Source: an uncultured Ruminococcus sp.
GTDB taxonomy: Bacteria; Bacillota; Clostridia; Oscillospirales; Ruminococcaceae
Assembly (NCBI GenBank): GCA_910577575.1
Contig: CAJTOG010000079.1
Coordinates: 1-6,908, forward strand
Direction: 5' to 3'
Length of the DNA stretch: 6,908 nucleotides
Part shown: piece after piece, positions 6,444-6,908 of the stretch
How positions within the stretch are numbered: the stretch's first letter is position 1
Layout of the letters: each line of letters begins with the position of its first letter
The notes under the pieces: model-generated
What the model was told of the DNA's origin: nothing
The model's input: the letters and a program-made list of their open reading frames with translations, nothing else
Databases searched by the model: none
Translations under genes and position numbers: made by a program

Positions 6444-6472
6444 ATTTTACAGCTTTTGCAGATAATTGTCAA
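6444..6472 (-). promoter_or_regulatory. Sigma-A type promoter of pfkA
   Basis: A perfect TTGACA (6472-6467) is followed after exactly 17 bases by TAAAAT (6449-6444), one mismatch from the consensus. The expected transcript begins near 6437 and has a leader of about 58 bases. No intrinsic terminator is visible between the dnaE stop and this promoter, so read-through from dnaE may add to expression. Confidence 0.8.
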
Positions 6473-6561
6473 GTATATTTCCATTATTTTAATATAAATT
6501 TCAAATTTAAACCATTTTTCTGTAACATTGCACAAATTCAACTGTTAATATTTAGTCGTTA

Positions 6562-6908
6562 CTATGTTTTTATCAATCCCATATTTTCAGCATAAATAAA
6601 TTTCAAAAATTCATTATAACTCTGTTCATTAAGTTCAACAGACAATCTGTTTTTTGATTTGACTTTTTTTCCTAAATCAGTAAAATAAAAACATATTTCA
6701 GTATTACCACTGTATTTCTTGCAAATTTCAGAAATTTTTTCAACAGGTATATTGTTGGAAGTTGTTTTTATGCATAACTGCATATTTTCAATAACTGACG
6801 GAAATTCCTGCTCTGATAAAATGTTTTCGCAAATCAGCGAAATACTTTCATCTTTTATAGAAATCCTGCCTGTTATAAAAATTATTTCTTCCTTGTTCAG
6901 CTTTGATA
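6562..6908 (-). CDS. dnaE: DNA polymerase III subunit alpha, C-terminal end (5' part outside window)
   Basis: The frame enters from the right edge and ends in tandem stops TAG TAA. The 114 visible residues carry the OB-fold region near the C terminus of DnaE: EEIIFITGRISIKDESISLI followed by CENILSE, then a terminal domain with KKYSGNTEICFYFTDLGKK and KSKNRLSVELNEQSYNEFLK. The pattern of a GRIS strand leading into LICENI, followed by a domain with a YFTD-like strand, is characteristic of the replicative polymerase alpha subunit. Position directly upstream of pfkA fits the gene order seen in many clostridia. The catalytic PHP and polymerase domains are not in the window, so activity cannot be judged. 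An internal ATG at 6783 is not a start because the frame continues upstream with homologous sequence. Confidence 0.85.
   Translation of the reverse strand, partial: SKLNKEEIIFITGRISIKDESISLICENILSEQEFPSVIENMQLCIKTTSNNIPVEKISEICKKYSGNTEICFYFTDLGKKVKSKNRLSVELNEQSYNEFLKFIYAENMGLIKT

Noticed and set aside
6481..6561. Terminator after dnaE
   Set aside because: Only weak AT-only pairings are visible, with no GC stem followed by a T-run.
1..6908. CRISPR array, tRNA, rRNA, insertion sequence or defence system
   Set aside because: No regularly spaced repeats, cloverleaf, transposase motifs, terminal inverted repeats or recognisable defence genes were found on either strand.

Overview
The window looks like a chromosomal segment from a low-GC, fibre-degrading Firmicute, most likely a Ruminococcus-type (Oscillospiraceae) gut or rumen bacterium. 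Three things point there: a very large secreted pectate lyase that ends in a dockerin repeat, the dnaE-pfkA gene order common in clostridia, and remnants of a clostridial BceAB/MacB-type ABC transporter. Genus is inferred from protein style only. Everything that can be supported lies on the minus strand, so the genes read from right to left.

Layout in transcription order. 6908-6562 is the 3' end of dnaE (DNA polymerase III alpha). A near-consensus promoter (6444-6472) follows, then a complete ATP-dependent phosphofructokinase gene, pfkA (6379-5417), closed by an intrinsic terminator (5364-5390). 5340-4665 is a broken ABC transporter ATPase and 4658-4037 a collapsed FtsX/MacB-type permease. 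Together they are a dead two-gene transporter operon with frameshifts, nonsense changes, damaged ATPase motifs and a large internal deletion, closed by a strong hairpin terminator (3990-4028). A 253-base AT-rich intergenic region (3784-4036) then holds a consensus promoter, a helically phased direct repeat just upstream of it and an inverted repeat in the leader.

The dominant feature is the open frame from 3783 to the left edge: 1261 codons without a stop, not completed in the window. It encodes a signal peptide, an FN3-like module, a PL1 pectate lyase module, a Thr/Ser linker, a beta-rich accessory module, a second linker, a second FN3-like plus PL1 unit, a Pro/Thr linker and the first calcium loop of a type I dockerin. 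Both PL1 modules keep the Arg-x(4)-Arg catalytic signature and the calcium-binding Asp pair. This is a double-headed, cellulosome-type pectinase, probably regulated through the operator-like sequences in front of it.

The genes do not form one pathway: replication and glycolysis housekeeping lie upstream, a decayed transporter lies in the middle, and a polysaccharide-degradation gene with its own promoter lies downstream. I saw no CRISPR array, tRNA, rRNA, insertion sequence or defence system. The most interesting material is the architecture and control region of the pectinase and the mode of decay of the transporter.
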